Positions 46,196-55,843 of a stretch of DNA of 64,000 nucleotides are shown here, in pieces. The notes below the pieces were generated by a model. It ran no database searches. It was not told the origin of the DNA and worked only from the letters and a program-made list of their open reading frames with translations. The stretch is from Lactococcus fujiensis JCM 16395 (lineage in GTDB: Bacteria > Bacillota > Bacilli > Lactobacillales > Streptococcaceae): NCBI RefSeq assembly GCF_002441655.1, contig NZ_JXJU01000001.1, forward strand, positions 310,001 through 374,000, in the 5' to 3' direction. Every line of letters begins with the position of its first letter. Positions within the stretch are counted from its first letter, which is position 1. The translations under genes were made by a program, and so were the position numbers.

Positions 46196-46220
46196 AGCCA
46201 AATTGTATTGGCTTTTTTTG
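46196..46220 (+). terminator. Terminator of covRS
   Basis: AAAGCCAA pairs with TTGGCTTT around ATTGTA, followed by TTTT. Confidence 0.9.
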
Positions 46221-46243
46221 TCACACTGAAATAGTTAGGACTG

Positions 46244-46272
46244 TTGAAAAAAAAGCTAAATCGCGGTAAAAT
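46244..46272 (+). promoter_or_regulatory. Promoter of murD-murG-divIB
   Basis: TTGAAA (46244-46249), a 17-bp spacer and TAAAAT (46267-46272). About 90 bases of leader follow, with an ACTTC/GAAGT hairpin just before the start that overlaps the AGGGGAAG SD region. Confidence 0.75.
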
Positions 46273-46364
46273 AGAGAAGTTAAAGTCGGACATCATGACT
46301 GTTTGGCCTAAAAATGATAGTTTTGATCGCAGGATCACTTCTTAGGGGAAGTTAGAAATTAAAA

Positions 46365-47717
46365 ATGAAAAAAATAACAACTTTTGAAAATAAAAAAGTA
46401 CTTGTTCTTGGATTAGCAAAATCAGGGATGGCTGCAGCTCGACTCTTGTATCAACTCGGTGCCATTGTTACAGTCAATGATTTCAAACCATTTGACGAAA
46501 ATCCGGATGCCCAAGAACTACTCGAAGAAGGGATAAAAGTAATCACAGGGGGGCATCCGATTGAACTCCTGGATGAGGGCTTTGAACTAATGGTCAAAAA
46601 TCCAGGGATACGTTACGACAATCCTATGGTCGTCCGTGCTCAAGAATTAAATTTGCCTGTCCTCACTGAAATAGAACTGGCGTACCTTGTTTCAGAGGCC
46701 CCTATTATTGCCATCACTGGTACAAATGGCAAAACGACAACCACAACTTTGATTGCTGACATCTTAAATGCAGATGGTCAGACAGCAAAGCTTGCAGGAA
46801 ACATTGGCTACCCTGCATCAACTGTTGCTTCGGAAACTGTAAGTACTGATACGATTGTAATGGAAACATCAAGTTTTCAATTGATGGGGGTTGACCAATT
46901 TCGTCCAAAAATTGCCGTCATTACCAATATCTATTCAACGCATTTAGATTATCACGGAACACAAGAAAATTATGAAGCAGCAAAATGGAACATTCAAAAT
47001 AATTTGACCAATGAAGATTACCTTATTTTGAATTTTAATCAAGATAAAATGAAAAAGTATGCCACAATGACTCAAGCTACCGTTGTTCCATTCTCTACGT
47101 CAGAAGTGACAGATGGTGCATATGCACAAGATGGTAAAATGTATTTCAAAGGGGAGTACATTATGGAAACGGCCGATTTATCATTACCAGGGGATCACAA
47201 CATTGAGAATGCATTGGCAGCAATTTCTGTAGCAAAACTTTCCGGAGCTAAAAATTCAGCAATTGTGACTGTTTTGACAACTTTTGAAGGTGTTCGTCAT
47301 CGCCTCCAATTTTTGGGAACAGCTCATGGGCGTCGAGCCTACAATGACACAGAAGCTACAAATATTTTAGCTGCAAAAAAAGCATTAACTGGTTTTGATA
47401 ATAGTAAACTTTGGCTTTTTGCTGGTGGTCTTGATCGTGGTAATGAAATTGATGAACTTGAAGAATCTTTAGTGGGTCTCAAAGGCATGGTGATTATGGG
47501 GGAAACAACTCCTAAATTCCGTAAAATTGCAGAAAAATTAAATATTCCCTATATTGAAACAGAAAATGTTGTAACAGGATTAAATGAAATTTTCCCAAAA
47601 ACTGAAGAAGGGGATACCATCCTTTTGAGTCCTGCTTGTGCAAGTTGGGATCAATATAAAAACGCTGAACAACGCGGTGATCTGTTCATCGATGCTTTTG
47701 AAGCACTCAAAAAATAA
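46365..47717 (+). CDS. murD: UDP-N-acetylmuramoylalanine-D-glutamate ligase
   Basis: MurD adds D-glutamate to UDP-MurNAc-L-alanine in peptidoglycan precursor synthesis. The 450-residue ATP-dependent ligase has [17 protein letters not shown] at the N-terminus, the ATP loop [14 protein letters not shown] near residue 118, [13 protein letters not shown] and FEGVRHRLQ. It leads a cell-wall and division operon with murG and divIB. The SD is GGGGAAG-like. Confidence 0.97.
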   Translation: MKKITTFENKKVLVLGLAKSGMAAARLLYQLGAIVTVNDFKPFDENPDAQELLEEGIKVITGGHPIELLDEGFELMVKNPGIRYDNPMVVRAQELNLPVLTEIELAYLVSEAPIIAITGTNGKTTTTTLIADILNADGQTAKLAGNIGYPASTVASETVSTDTIVMETSSFQLMGVDQFRPKIAVITNIYSTHLDYHGTQENYEAAKWNIQNNLTNEDYLILNFNQDKMKKYATMTQATVVPFSTSEVTDGAYAQDGKMYFKGEYIMETADLSLPGDHNIENALAAISVAKLSGAKNSAIVTVLTTFEGVRHRLQFLGTAHGRRAYNDTEATNILAAKKALTGFDNSKLWLFAGGLDRGNEIDELEESLVGLKGMVIMGETTPKFRKIAEKLNIPYIETENVVTGLNEIFPKTEEGDTILLSPACASWDQYKNAEQRGDLFIDAFEALKK

Positions 47718-47738
47718 GGACTTACGGAGGAACGAATC

Positions 47739-48833
47739 ATGCGTATTATTTTAACAGGAGGTGGAACTGGAGGACATATTTATCCAGCCTTGGCCTTTAT
47801 CAAATATCTTAAAGCAGTTGAACCAGATTCAGAAATTCTATATGTTGGTACAAAACGGGGATTAGAAAACAAAATTGTTCCCGCTGCTGGGATTGAATTT
47901 AAAACGGTTGATGTCCAAGGGTTTAAACGTTCATTATCCCTAGATAATTTCCGTACAATTGCTAAATTTTTAAGTTCAACTAACGAAGCTAAAAAGATAA
48001 TTAAAGCATTTAAACCTGACGTTGTTGTTGGAACTGGAGGTTATGTAGCGGGGCCAGTTTTATATGCTGCTGAACGATTACATATTCCAACTTTAATTCA
48101 TGAACAAAACTCAATTCCTGGGATTACTAATAAATTTTTGAGTAAAAAAGTGACGAAGATTGCCGTTGCTTTTGAAGCAGCAAAATCCTACTTCCCAGCT
48201 GAGAAAACCTTTTTCACAGGAAATCCGCGTGCTCAAGAAGTAGCGAATTTACAAGCTTCAGATATTTTAGAAAAAGACTATGGTTTACAAAAAGATAAGA
48301 AAACAGTGGTTATCTTTGGGGGATCACGCGGTGCAATGACCATCAATGAGGCGTTTAAATCAGCCCTCCCATTGTTTGAAGAAGTGGACTATCAAGTTGT
48401 CTACGCCTCAGGCCAAATCTATTATGATGAAGATCATTCAATTTTTGAAAAATATAAGGACAGCAAGAACATTGCAATCCGCCCTTATATTTCCAATATG
48501 CTGGAACTTTTTGCCTCAACTGATTTGGTTCTCTGCCGTGCAGGAGCAACAACTATTGCTGAAGTAACTGCCTTGGGCTTACCAACAATTTTCGTACCAA
48601 GTCCTAATGTTACCGCCGACCATCAAACTAAAAATGCGCAAGCGCTTGTTGACAAGGATGCAGCAAAAATGATACGAGATGCAGATTTAACTGGTGAAGT
48701 GATGGTAAAGACCATCTCAGATATTTTTGCCAATGAAGAAAATTACCAAAAAATGTCAGAAAATAGTCGTAAGGCTGGAGTTCCCGACGCAAGCACGCGC
48801 TTATATCAACTTGTGAAAGAAATAACTAAATGA
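47739..48833 (+). CDS. murG: UDP-GlcNAc:undecaprenyl-pyrophosphoryl-MurNAc-pentapeptide transferase
   Basis: MurG forms lipid II by adding GlcNAc to lipid I on the inner face of the membrane. The 364-residue GT-B glycosyltransferase shows [17 protein letters not shown] at the N-terminus, [20 protein letters not shown], and the donor-site [26 protein letters not shown]; its end overlaps the divIB start by 4 bases. Confidence 0.97.
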   Translation: MRIILTGGGTGGHIYPALAFIKYLKAVEPDSEILYVGTKRGLENKIVPAAGIEFKTVDVQGFKRSLSLDNFRTIAKFLSSTNEAKKIIKAFKPDVVVGTGGYVAGPVLYAAERLHIPTLIHEQNSIPGITNKFLSKKVTKIAVAFEAAKSYFPAEKTFFTGNPRAQEVANLQASDILEKDYGLQKDKKTVVIFGGSRGAMTINEAFKSALPLFEEVDYQVVYASGQIYYDEDHSIFEKYKDSKNIAIRPYISNMLELFASTDLVLCRAGATTIAEVTALGLPTIFVPSPNVTADHQTKNAQALVDKDAAKMIRDADLTGEVMVKTISDIFANEENYQKMSENSRKAGVPDASTRLYQLVKEITK

Positions 48834-50188
48834 GTGAAGATAAAAATCATACACCCTTTAATAACAAAGATTTGGATTATGAACCTCAAAAGACAGTCGA
48901 ACACCCGAATCGGGGAACATCAAGTCGTTTTAGTGTAACCAAATTTTTTAATGAGAATCTTGAAGATGATGCTGTCAAAAAGGAAGATACAGCAGAAGTT
49001 ACAAGATCGGAGCAAAACTCTGAAAATGATATGAGTCCAGAGTTTGAAGATTTTTTTGAACAGATTGCCACCGACCACGTCTCAGAAAAAGTTGACCAAG
49101 ATCAATTTCCAGAAGACACCGATGAAGAGAGAGCATTAGAATCAGATCCAGAGAACACCGATGATCATTTCATTGACGAAACTTATTATGATGAAACTTC
49201 TGATTTAAATCAAAATCAAGATATTGAACAAACGGTAGAAGAGAACATCGAAAATGATGAAGCAGCTAGTGCTGCATTTGATCGTTTTAAATCTCAAAAT
49301 GAAGCCTTGAGTTATGAATATAAAGAAGAGAAGAAAAAGGTAAAAAGAGAATCGATTTATTTACCAATTTTAAAAAAAATGTGGTTTCCTTTGGGGCTGT
49401 CACTTATTGTCTTCTTGATTTCAGCTTATTTTATCCTTCCTGTCAGCAAAATTGGTAAGTTTACCGTTTCTGGAAATGTTAGTGAAACATCAGCTCAAAT
49501 TGCCACTGCCTCAGGATTGAAAACAGGGGATACGATTTATTCAATTTATAAACAACAAGCAACGATAAATAAAAAAATTGAGTCCCAATTTTCAAGAGTG
49601 GCCAATGCAAAATTGATATTCCATTTTCCTAATCGCATTGAGGTGATGGTAACAGAGCATAAAAATTCTGTGGCCTTACAACAAGGGAAGGTTACCTATT
49701 TAGTTTTAGACAATGGCTATGTGGTCAAATCCGCTGCGGCGACTGCTGATCAAATAAAGAATTTACCACTCCTGGTTGATTTTACAGATGAGGAAGCGAA
49801 AACCTTTGTTAAAGCTTTTGAAACTTTGACACCTAGCATGCAAAACTTGATAAAAAAAGTAACTAAAACGCCGACGAGTGCAACAAAAGATTTCATTGCA
49901 CTTCAACTCAGTGATGGTAATCAAGTCCGTGTGGCCCTTAGTCAAATGGCTGTTAAACTCCCATATTATCCAAGTATTGCTAAACAAATTAAAGCCCCAC
50001 AAGTTGTGGATATGGAAGCTGGTATTTATGCTAAATCATTAAGTGACTACCAAGCTGATCTCAGTAAACAAGCCAGTGCTAAATCAGCATCCATATCTAA
50101 AGCTGAGGCCGCAACAAACTCAAGTGCGTCATCTAATTCCACAAGCTCAAGTTCCACAAGCTCAACTGTTACAAGTTCGAGCAATTAA
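48830..50188 (+). CDS. divIB: Cell division protein DivIB/FtsQ
   Basis: DivIB stabilises the divisome with FtsL and DivIC. The 452-residue protein has a long acidic cytoplasmic region (about 175 residues, rich in E and D), one transmembrane helix ([19 protein letters not shown]), a POTRA/FtsQ domain ([18 protein letters not shown] onward) and a low-complexity serine/threonine tail ([18 protein letters not shown]). The long acidic N-terminal part is usual in streptococci and lactococci. It overlaps murG and ends in a terminator. Confidence 0.93.
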   Translation: MSEDKNHTPFNNKDLDYEPQKTVEHPNRGTSSRFSVTKFFNENLEDDAVKKEDTAEVTRSEQNSENDMSPEFEDFFEQIATDHVSEKVDQDQFPEDTDEERALESDPENTDDHFIDETYYDETSDLNQNQDIEQTVEENIENDEAASAAFDRFKSQNEALSYEYKEEKKKVKRESIYLPILKKMWFPLGLSLIVFLISAYFILPVSKIGKFTVSGNVSETSAQIATASGLKTGDTIYSIYKQQATINKKIESQFSRVANAKLIFHFPNRIEVMVTEHKNSVALQQGKVTYLVLDNGYVVKSAAATADQIKNLPLLVDFTDEEAKTFVKAFETLTPSMQNLIKKVTKTPTSATKDFIALQLSDGNQVRVALSQMAVKLPYYPSIAKQIKAPQVVDMEAGIYAKSLSDYQADLSKQASAKSASISKAEAATNSSASSNSTSSSSTSSTVTSSSN

Positions 50189-50211
50189 AAAAGCCGTTTG
50201 GCTTTTTTTGC
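50187..50211 (+). terminator. Terminator of murD-murG-divIB
   Basis: AAAAAGCC-GTTT-GGCTTTTT, overlapping the divIB stop codon, with a T run. Confidence 0.9.
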
Positions 50212-50240
50212 TTCAAAAAATAGAATAAATCACGAATTTA

Positions 50241-50278
50241 CCTCCTAGTTTTAATTTCTCCGCATGGGGCGGATTTAT
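50241..50278. repeat. 38-bp direct repeat, copy 1
   Basis: It starts CCTCCTAGTTTTAATTT and ends CGGATTTAT on the plus strand and matches copy 2 at 36 of 38 positions. On the minus strand it holds the stop codon of the preceding frame and an AGGAGG SD, but no real gene follows. Confidence 0.9.
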
Positions 50279-50918
50279 AAATTAACTTTGTATTTATTTC
50301 CGCAGCTTTGGCAGACCATTACAAACTTGCCTTTTTTCCCCATCAGCCCCGCAGTAGCTCCAACCCAACCAAACAGAGCTGCGCCTGTGAGTGCTTTTCC
50401 AGTTGAAAATTGTTTATTGTTTCTCCAAGCACCATGACTTTTTCACTATGACATTTTGGACAAATTGCGCCAGATTTTTCTAAAGTTCTAGTTGCTTTGT
50501 GTAGGTCTTTTTCTACTTTTGCCTCTGCCTTTGCTTCTAATCTTTCTTGCTCTTTTTGTTCTTGTTCTTCAGTGATTTGTGCTTTAACAGATTCAATATT
50601 AGCGAGATCATCTGCAGTCAAATACTCATTTTTTAGGCTTTCAATTTTTTGTAACAATTCGTTGACTTTTTCCTGCTCATTTTTTTTGAAGTAAAAAACA
50701 TAATTACCGCTGTTTTTCCCTTTAAATGAAAACTTGATGAATCCAGGTATTATGCTAACAGGATCAGATGTTTCAACGTCAATAATTTCTTTGACGTTGA
50801 TTGTTTCCTCTTTTTCCATTCCAAAGTTGCCAATACCACCACCTCTACTGAGGATAAGATTAGCACCATCAAAAGTGATTATTGCTTTTGGTTTTTTAAA
50901 TTCAAAGCTATTTTCCAT
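50275..50918 (-). pseudogene. PH-like/zinc-ribbon protein gene with a one-base frameshift
   Basis: The open frame on the minus strand (50343-50918, 191 residues) has an N-terminal PH-like domain (AIITFDGANLILSRGGG, IKFSFKGKNSGNYVFYF), a charged coiled-coil region (EEQEQKEQERLEAKAEAK) and one zinc knuckle CPKC. After NNF the normal frame is lost. Adding one base to the T run at 50406-50409 restores FSTGKALTGAALFGWVGATA, then CQSC and a stop at 50275, giving the second zinc knuckle. So either the gene is a recent pseudogene or the base is a sequencing error. Family resembles DUF4429-type phage/mobile-element proteins; function unknown. Confidence 0.8.
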
Positions 50919-50925
50919 GATAAAA

Positions 50926-50963
50926 CCTCCTAGTTTTAATTTTTCCGCATGGGGCGGGTTTAT
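50926..50963. repeat. 38-bp direct repeat, copy 2
   Basis: On the minus strand it holds the stop of the upstream remnant and the AGGAGG SD that serves the zinc-ribbon gene. Differs from copy 1 at two positions. Confidence 0.9.
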
Positions 50964-51064
50964 TCGTCATTTTTGGGGAGTCCGTTCTCTTTTCGCTCCT
51001 CGATCCATTCCTCAACCATTGGAATGTCTTCGTCTTTTACCACTGAGAAACGCAATGTAATATG
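50960..51064 (-). pseudogene. 3' remnant of a small gene upstream of the zinc-ribbon gene
   Basis: A minus-strand frame reads ITLRFSVVKDEDIPMVEEW then IEERKENGLPKNDE before a stop at 50960-50962. A TAG lies nine codons further upstream and no ATG start with an SD exists, so the 5' part is missing. The style is that of small mobile-element proteins. Not further recognised. Confidence 0.45.
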
Positions 51065-51159
51065 AGTTTTTGCGTTCTATAAGCTGAAATTTTCTTAATA
51101 ATAGTTTATAATGCAGACAGCATAGTGAGTGCCTTCATAACTCTAGATTGGAAAAGTCA

Positions 51160-52038
51160 ATGGTGAAAGAAAAAATTTTTCGAAGTAAAAAGCGTGGCTT
51201 CCTTCTGATTCTCCTTATTGCTTTATTAACTAGCCTCCTTGGTTTCCTCTTAGGAATGCAAATGGGTCGAAAAGGAAATCCAAATCTTTCGGGTGGTCAA
51301 ATGCCCCCCATCTACCCCTCGATTTATATTACAGGTTCATCTGGAAAAATTTCCAGCATTGATCCAATTGTTAGGGGGGTCATTGATGATAAAGATACAA
51401 AAGCTAAGCGTGGCCTTGAGATTGTCGTCGATGCTGATAATAAGTTGACCATCAGTGGTAAAATTTCACCCATGAATCATTATCCAACCATTGAGGTTGG
51501 TATGGAAAATGGAACGAACAACAGTCTTAAATACGAGGCAGCGTTGAAATCTGTCATGACTTATCTGAGTGAACACTATCGAATTCCATTTGTAAATGTC
51601 ATGGGTTATTCTGCAGGCGGTTCTGGCGTTTATCGTTATCTCTTGCAGTATGGAAATGATAGCAGTTTACCATCCGTTGAGAAATTTGTTTCACTTGACG
51701 GGCAGTATAATGCTTCCACTGCTCAGCCTAATCAAAGCCTTGAGGAAGTGCTCAAATCAGGACCTTTAATTAAAACAAAATATTATCAATACTGGGAGCA
51801 AAACTACACAAAATTGGATTCAAATATTCAAGTGACATTTTTAGAAGGGGCCTATGATATAAAGAATGAAACAGACGGTGTCGTTCCGTGGGCAGATACT
51901 TTTTCGATTTATCATTTTTTAGTGGCTAATGGGAATCCTGTTTCTTACTTTCTTTTTAAAGGACAATATACAAATCATGCGGATGTACCCCAAAACAAAC
52001 AAGCCATCAACTATATAAAAACAGCATTTTATAAATAA
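51160..52038 (+). CDS. DUF915 alpha/beta hydrolase, membrane-anchored
   Basis: The 292-residue protein has an N-terminal hydrophobic helix (GFLLILLIALLTSLLGFLLG) after basic residues, then an extracytoplasmic DUF915 hydrolase domain: IYITGSSGKISSIDP, the nucleophile elbow VMGYSAGGSGVYRYL, VSLDGQYNAS and a late histidine in YTNHADVPQNKQA. The substrate is unknown. I chose the ATG at 51160 (GGAAAAG before it) over the in-frame TTG at 51148. TATAAT at 51108-51113 is a likely -10. Confidence 0.85.
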   Translation: MVKEKIFRSKKRGFLLILLIALLTSLLGFLLGMQMGRKGNPNLSGGQMPPIYPSIYITGSSGKISSIDPIVRGVIDDKDTKAKRGLEIVVDADNKLTISGKISPMNHYPTIEVGMENGTNNSLKYEAALKSVMTYLSEHYRIPFVNVMGYSAGGSGVYRYLLQYGNDSSLPSVEKFVSLDGQYNASTAQPNQSLEEVLKSGPLIKTKYYQYWEQNYTKLDSNIQVTFLEGAYDIKNETDGVVPWADTFSIYHFLVANGNPVSYFLFKGQYTNHADVPQNKQAINYIKTAFYK

Positions 52039-52039
52039 A

Positions 52040-52079
52040 AATATCTCGTGATCTTGCATGGTCATGAGGTATTTTTTTA
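52040..52079. terminator. Two-way terminator between the DUF915 and CHAP genes
   Basis: AATATCTCGTGATC and GGTCATGAGGTATT pair across CTTGCAT, with A residues before and T residues after, for both converging genes. Confidence 0.8.
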
Positions 52080-52091
52080 TTAATAATTTAA

Positions 52092-53156
52092 TTAATGGCC
52101 AATGACATAGTGCAATTGACTCGCTTCAGCGGCTGTAAATACTTGATAAACGAAGAGACTACTGTATCCCAAACCAGATTCAGAGACTAATATTGATCCA
52201 TCAGGGTGTATGGCTTCAACGAAAGCGACATGGCCATATTGAGCACTAAAGCCAAATTGACCAGCTTTAAAACTGACTACCGAATGTAAGACTGGATTAG
52301 TGGTCACTGTATAACCCACTGCATTTTGCCAATCTTGCCCATTGCCCATATAAGGACTATAACTAATGCCAAAATCTCTAGCACGGTTCCATGCAAACCA
52401 AGTACATTGACGGTAGTTGTAAGTGGCATTTGAATAGTGACTTGTATCAATTGGTTTGTCTATAGTCCATCCGTTTGGAACATCAGGAATTGGGAAATTG
52501 GTTGCTTGACTTGAACCTACAATCCCCTTTGAGTCCGACTCGCCCAACGCGTACCAGGCAACACCGAATTCATAATTAAAATTATCAGCTTTTTTATATT
52601 GAAAATTCGTTTCATCATAAGTCGCTTCAAAAGGACTAGCGGTATAAAAATGGGAACCAATCCCTGCCAATGGATTGTATAAACTCAACACGGGAATATT
52701 TGAAGTCGTCGGCATTGCCGAATAAAAGGCGATGACCTTCGTTTTATCATTATAATAATCAGCAGAGACTGAGCTGTCATTACGCCATCCCGATTTAGTT
52801 CCGTTTTTTATGAGTTCTGCAACTTTTGCTGCATCTGTTGTATAAAAATGCTCCCCTGATATGCGATTATAAAGTCGATAGACTGGAATTTTACTCAATG
52901 TAGGGGCATTAAATGCAATCCCTTCTTTAATCCAATGACTTTTGGAATTTGCTAAAGTATTATATTCTGTACTGTTAATTGTGTAAAGATGTTCCTTTGT
53001 TGTTTTATTATAGAGTCGATAAACTGGTGTATTCGCTATTGTATCTGCTTGGGTTTGGATTTGAGTGGTTGCTACGAGCAAACCAAGGCCAGCAAAAAAG
53101 CTAGATGCCAAAATAATCTTTGAAAAATGTCGATGCCAATTATGATTTAAATTCAA
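52092..53156 (-). CDS. Secreted CHAP-domain cell wall hydrolase with DUF5648 repeats
   Basis: The protein (about 354 residues) has a signal peptide (IILASSFFAGLGLLVATTQ ... TQAD), three copies of a DUF5648-like motif (VYRLYNKTTKEHLYT, VYRLYNRISGEHFYT, VLSLYNPLAGIGSHFYT), and a CHAP amidase/endopeptidase domain with catalytic Cys in YNYRQCTWFAWNRA and His in QYGHVAFVEAI. It probably cuts peptidoglycan outside the cell. The likely start is TTG at 53156, because AAAAAAGGAG lies 5 bases before it; the in-frame ATG at 53174 has no SD in front and that SD would be inside the coding region. Confidence 0.88.
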   Translation of the reverse strand: MNLNHNWHRHFSKIILASSFFAGLGLLVATTQIQTQADTIANTPVYRLYNKTTKEHLYTINSTEYNTLANSKSHWIKEGIAFNAPTLSKIPVYRLYNRISGEHFYTTDAAKVAELIKNGTKSGWRNDSSVSADYYNDKTKVIAFYSAMPTTSNIPVLSLYNPLAGIGSHFYTASPFEATYDETNFQYKKADNFNYEFGVAWYALGESDSKGIVGSSQATNFPIPDVPNGWTIDKPIDTSHYSNATYNYRQCTWFAWNRARDFGISYSPYMGNGQDWQNAVGYTVTTNPVLHSVVSFKAGQFGFSAQYGHVAFVEAIHPDGSILVSESGLGYSSLFVYQVFTAAEASQLHYVIGH

Positions 53157-53328
53157 ATTTTCTCCTTTTTTCATAAAGTATTAATAAGAATACAAGTATG
53201 ATATTTTTAGTTTAAACTATTTCAGCAGATTATTCAAGCAAAATACAAAGGAGATGATATTTTTTCATCTTTCGAGTCAGAAATGACCGATTGTGTTAAA
53301 ATAGAACTAACGAAGAGGAGGAAAGAAG

Positions 53329-53805
53329 ATGCTGATTCGTGTAATTGAGCAGCAGGATAATATGGTCCTCTATCAAATAATCCGATCAATTTTAAGAGAC
53401 GAAAAATTAGCTTTACCTGGAACGGCATATGATGATGATTCACTTACTCATTTATCAGAATATTATGAGACGCATCAACCCGGTCACTATTATGTGCTTG
53501 TGAATGATGACGGACAAGTTGTTGGTGGAGCTGGATTTGCTCCATTTTCAGGCAAGATTTGCGAGTTACAGAAACTTTATATTATCCCTCAATATCGTGG
53601 AAAAGGTTATTCAAAAATATTAATCGAAAAAATTTTCGAGGCGGCTAAGCAATCGTATGAGGAAATATATTTGGAAACACATCATTATTTACAAAAAGCC
53701 CTTTATTTATATGAATCCATGGGATTTATGTCCCTTAGTGAACCCATTTCAGGAAGTGAACATTCTTTGATGGACCGTTGGATGATAAAGAAATTATCCC
53801 TTTAA
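53329..53805 (+). CDS. GNAT family N-acetyltransferase
   Basis: The 158-residue protein has the acetyl-CoA fold: YYVLVNDDGQVVGGAGFAPF, then CELQKLYIIPQYRGKGYSKI, where QYRGKGYS is the pyrophosphate-binding Q/RxxGxG/A loop, followed by LETHHYLQKALYLYESMGF. The substrate is unknown. SD AGGAGGAAAG before ATG. The transcript runs into a decayed region. Confidence 0.9.
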   Translation: MLIRVIEQQDNMVLYQIIRSILRDEKLALPGTAYDDDSLTHLSEYYETHQPGHYYVLVNDDGQVVGGAGFAPFSGKICELQKLYIIPQYRGKGYSKILIEKIFEAAKQSYEEIYLETHHYLQKALYLYESMGFMSLSEPISGSEHSLMDRWMIKKLSL

Positions 53806-54043
53806 GGGAAGAAAGTTATAAAGCCAAAAGGATTGTGCCGATTCCATTTGTAGAGTCGATAGATTACGATGATAAAGTATGCAAGGAATCTAGAATCCAA
53901 ATTATGCCATACCTTATTGAATTAATGAGTAACTTCACTCAGTCTGCTTTTTCAGATCTTGTGGCATTAGAGTAAATGAGCTGAGTCAACTACAAGGGAC
54001 TGCGTATGAATTCTAATCACTTGGAGCGATATGAAATTTAGTT

Positions 54044-54211
54044 ATGAGGACTCAAAAACAATTATCCTTGTATCAATGCCCAATATTTTCTTTACTAATA
54101 TTTGGTGGCTTGATCATTGAAATATCAGTAAATTTAAATATCTTGCAAAAAGAGACAGCTATAAAATATGATAAACAGTTACAAAATAGATATAAAATAA
54201 AGAGTCGATAG
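54044..54211 (+). CDS. Possible 55-residue single-helix membrane peptide
   Basis: The frame reads MRTQKQLSLYQCPIFSLLIF, continues GGLIIEISVNLN and ends with a charged tail; its stop codon lies in the stem of the following terminator. One hydrophobic helix plus charged tail, short transcript and terminator resemble small membrane peptides including type I toxins. No good SD stands at the right distance, so it may not be translated. Confidence 0.25.
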   Translation: MRTQKQLSLYQCPIFSLLIFGGLIIEISVNLNILQKETAIKYDKQLQNRYKIKSR

Positions 54212-54236
54212 ATCAAAAGACGATCGACTTTTTGTT
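54204..54236 (+). terminator. Terminator-like hairpin in the decayed region
   Basis: AGTCGAT pairs with ATCGACT around AGATCAAAAGACG, followed by TTTTG. Confidence 0.7.
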
Positions 54237-54469
54237 TTGTGGAATTCGATGTATTTGAAATAAAAATAATTTGTTTTAAAGAGAGTTGACCGAAATGAAA
54301 CGAAATCCTATTTTTTCAGAATTGATATGTCGGCCAAGTTATCGAAGAATATACATTGATGCGTAAGTTTATCAAAAATTCTTGGAATTTAAAGAAAGAG
54401 AGTACAAAAAAACGTTATAAAATGCTATAATAGAGGGCACACGTTTTTCTTGCTTTTATAGGAGAATAA

Positions 54470-55611
54470 ATGTTTAAACAAAAATTAAATATTGGTAAAT
54501 ATCGTTATTTTGAGAAATTTTTGACGAAAATAGAAAAATTTGGCGACAAGTCTCAGTAACCATGAAAACGAAAAGTAGGGTGACAGAGGCTGAAGTAAAT
54601 GATTTATTGGATTTAAAAATCCAGAAAATACCGAGTGACTCATAAGGGAAAGCGACCAGAACAGCTCAAGGATGACTGTTAAGGATGTTTTCGAAGAGTG
54701 GCAGTTGATTAGAAGAAGAGAAGAGATTAAAGGCTCAACATCAGTTTCCGAAAATTGAGCCTTGAGGGTCTTTCTTCGGAAATATGGTGATTATGTTATT
54801 GAATCAATAACATATCACCATAAATAAAATTATTTGTTGAGTTCTAATTTGAGTTTTAGAGTAAGAGTGAGAAGAAAGCGTTATTTTAACATTTTCTTTG
54901 ATTATGCTGTAAACATTGGGTATATTGAAGCTAATCCTACAAAGAGAGTAGTTTTGCCTAAGAGGCGTAGAACTTTAGAAGAAGTCCAACATGAAAAGAA
55001 TAAGTTTCTTATGAAAGAAGAAATGAGAATTTTGCTTGATTGTGGTTCGTCTAAACTTCCTAGGCATGAAAGAAACCATTTGTTATTCGAGTTTTTATTT
55101 CTCACGGGCTTACGTATTGGTGAGGCTTTAACTTTAAGATGGAAGATAATGACGATACTCATTCAGAGTTTAAGGTAATATATGCACTGGACAATTATTC
55201 TGAATTAATAAATAAACGAAAATTGACATCTCATAAGATGATTAATTCTTCTCGTCTTGTATTCATGAATCAGAGGACGATGGATACTTTGAAAATTTTT
55301 TGACAATGTTCTCAAAAGATCCTTTTATTTTTGTGAATGATAAAGGTCGAATAATGGCATCAAATACGATGCATGTGTATTTGAGAAAATTGTCTAGAGA
55401 CGCATTTGGCCCAGATTTTAATAAAATCTTGACCTTGCATGTTTTTAGGCATTCTTATATTTCCTTACTTGTTGAGTTAGGAGTGCCTATGAAAGTTATT
55501 ATTGAACGTGTTGGACATGCGAATGAGAAGATGACCATGTCACTTCAAACTTATATGACTGAAAAAATGCAGCCAGCTGAGAGGGAAAAGTTAATGAATT
55601 TTAGTTTTTAG
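54470..55611 (+). pseudogene. Tyrosine recombinase (phage/ICE integrase) remnant
   Basis: Pieces in successive frames form one integrase: an N-terminal arm (KYRYFEKFLTK, then WRQVSVTMKTKSRVTEAEV), a SAM-like core-binding part (MTVKDVFEEWQLIRRREEI), and the catalytic domain with GLRIGEALTL (Arg), LHVFRHSYISLLVELGVP (HxxR) and LQTYMTEKM (nucleophile Tyr). At least five lesions break it: shifts near 54535, 54640, 55145 and 55297 and stops such as the TGA after SVSEN near 54756. A good SD (TAGGAGA) and extended -10 remain in front of the start. It marks a former prophage or integrative element. Confidence 0.88.
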
Positions 55612-55843
55612 TGTTTATGCAATCAAACTGTAACATAACGCTCCATAAGCGAAAAAACGTTTATAAAGAAGTGCAGATCTATTGGTTTGAAATGAATGTT
55701 ACACGCACCAAGAACTAACCAAAAAGAAGTCTATAATTGACTATTTTGTCTATAATGGCAACAAAAAGAAAATCGAAAAAAGGCATATAAATAGCTTAAT
55801 GACAGGATTTGTCGGCTATTGTTTAGAATGAAAGAAGGATAAA
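55612..55843 (+). promoter_or_regulatory. Region before obg with tandem -10 elements
   Basis: Two TATAAT boxes stand at 55732-55737 and 55751-55756, each after TC, 19 bp apart; neither has a convincing -35. No obvious attachment site was found between the integrase remnant and obg. Confidence 0.45.

Larger units (their letters stand above)
53806..54469 (+). other. Decayed intergenic region with short frames
   Basis: No intact gene is seen. A frame at 53778-53975 (65 codons, TTG start inside the GNAT gene) reads IIPLREESYKAKRIVPIPF and is not recognised. A hairpin GTCGAT/ATCGAC with a T run (54204-54236) looks like a terminator. A TG-extended -10 (TGCTATAAT, 54423-54431) belongs to the integrase remnant. 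The region probably holds debris of a mobile element. Confidence 0.4.

Noticed and set aside
54834-55611. Two separate small recombinase genes
   Set aside because: The frames at 54834 and 55300 join with earlier pieces into one integrase by simple frameshifts, so they are parts of one dead gene.
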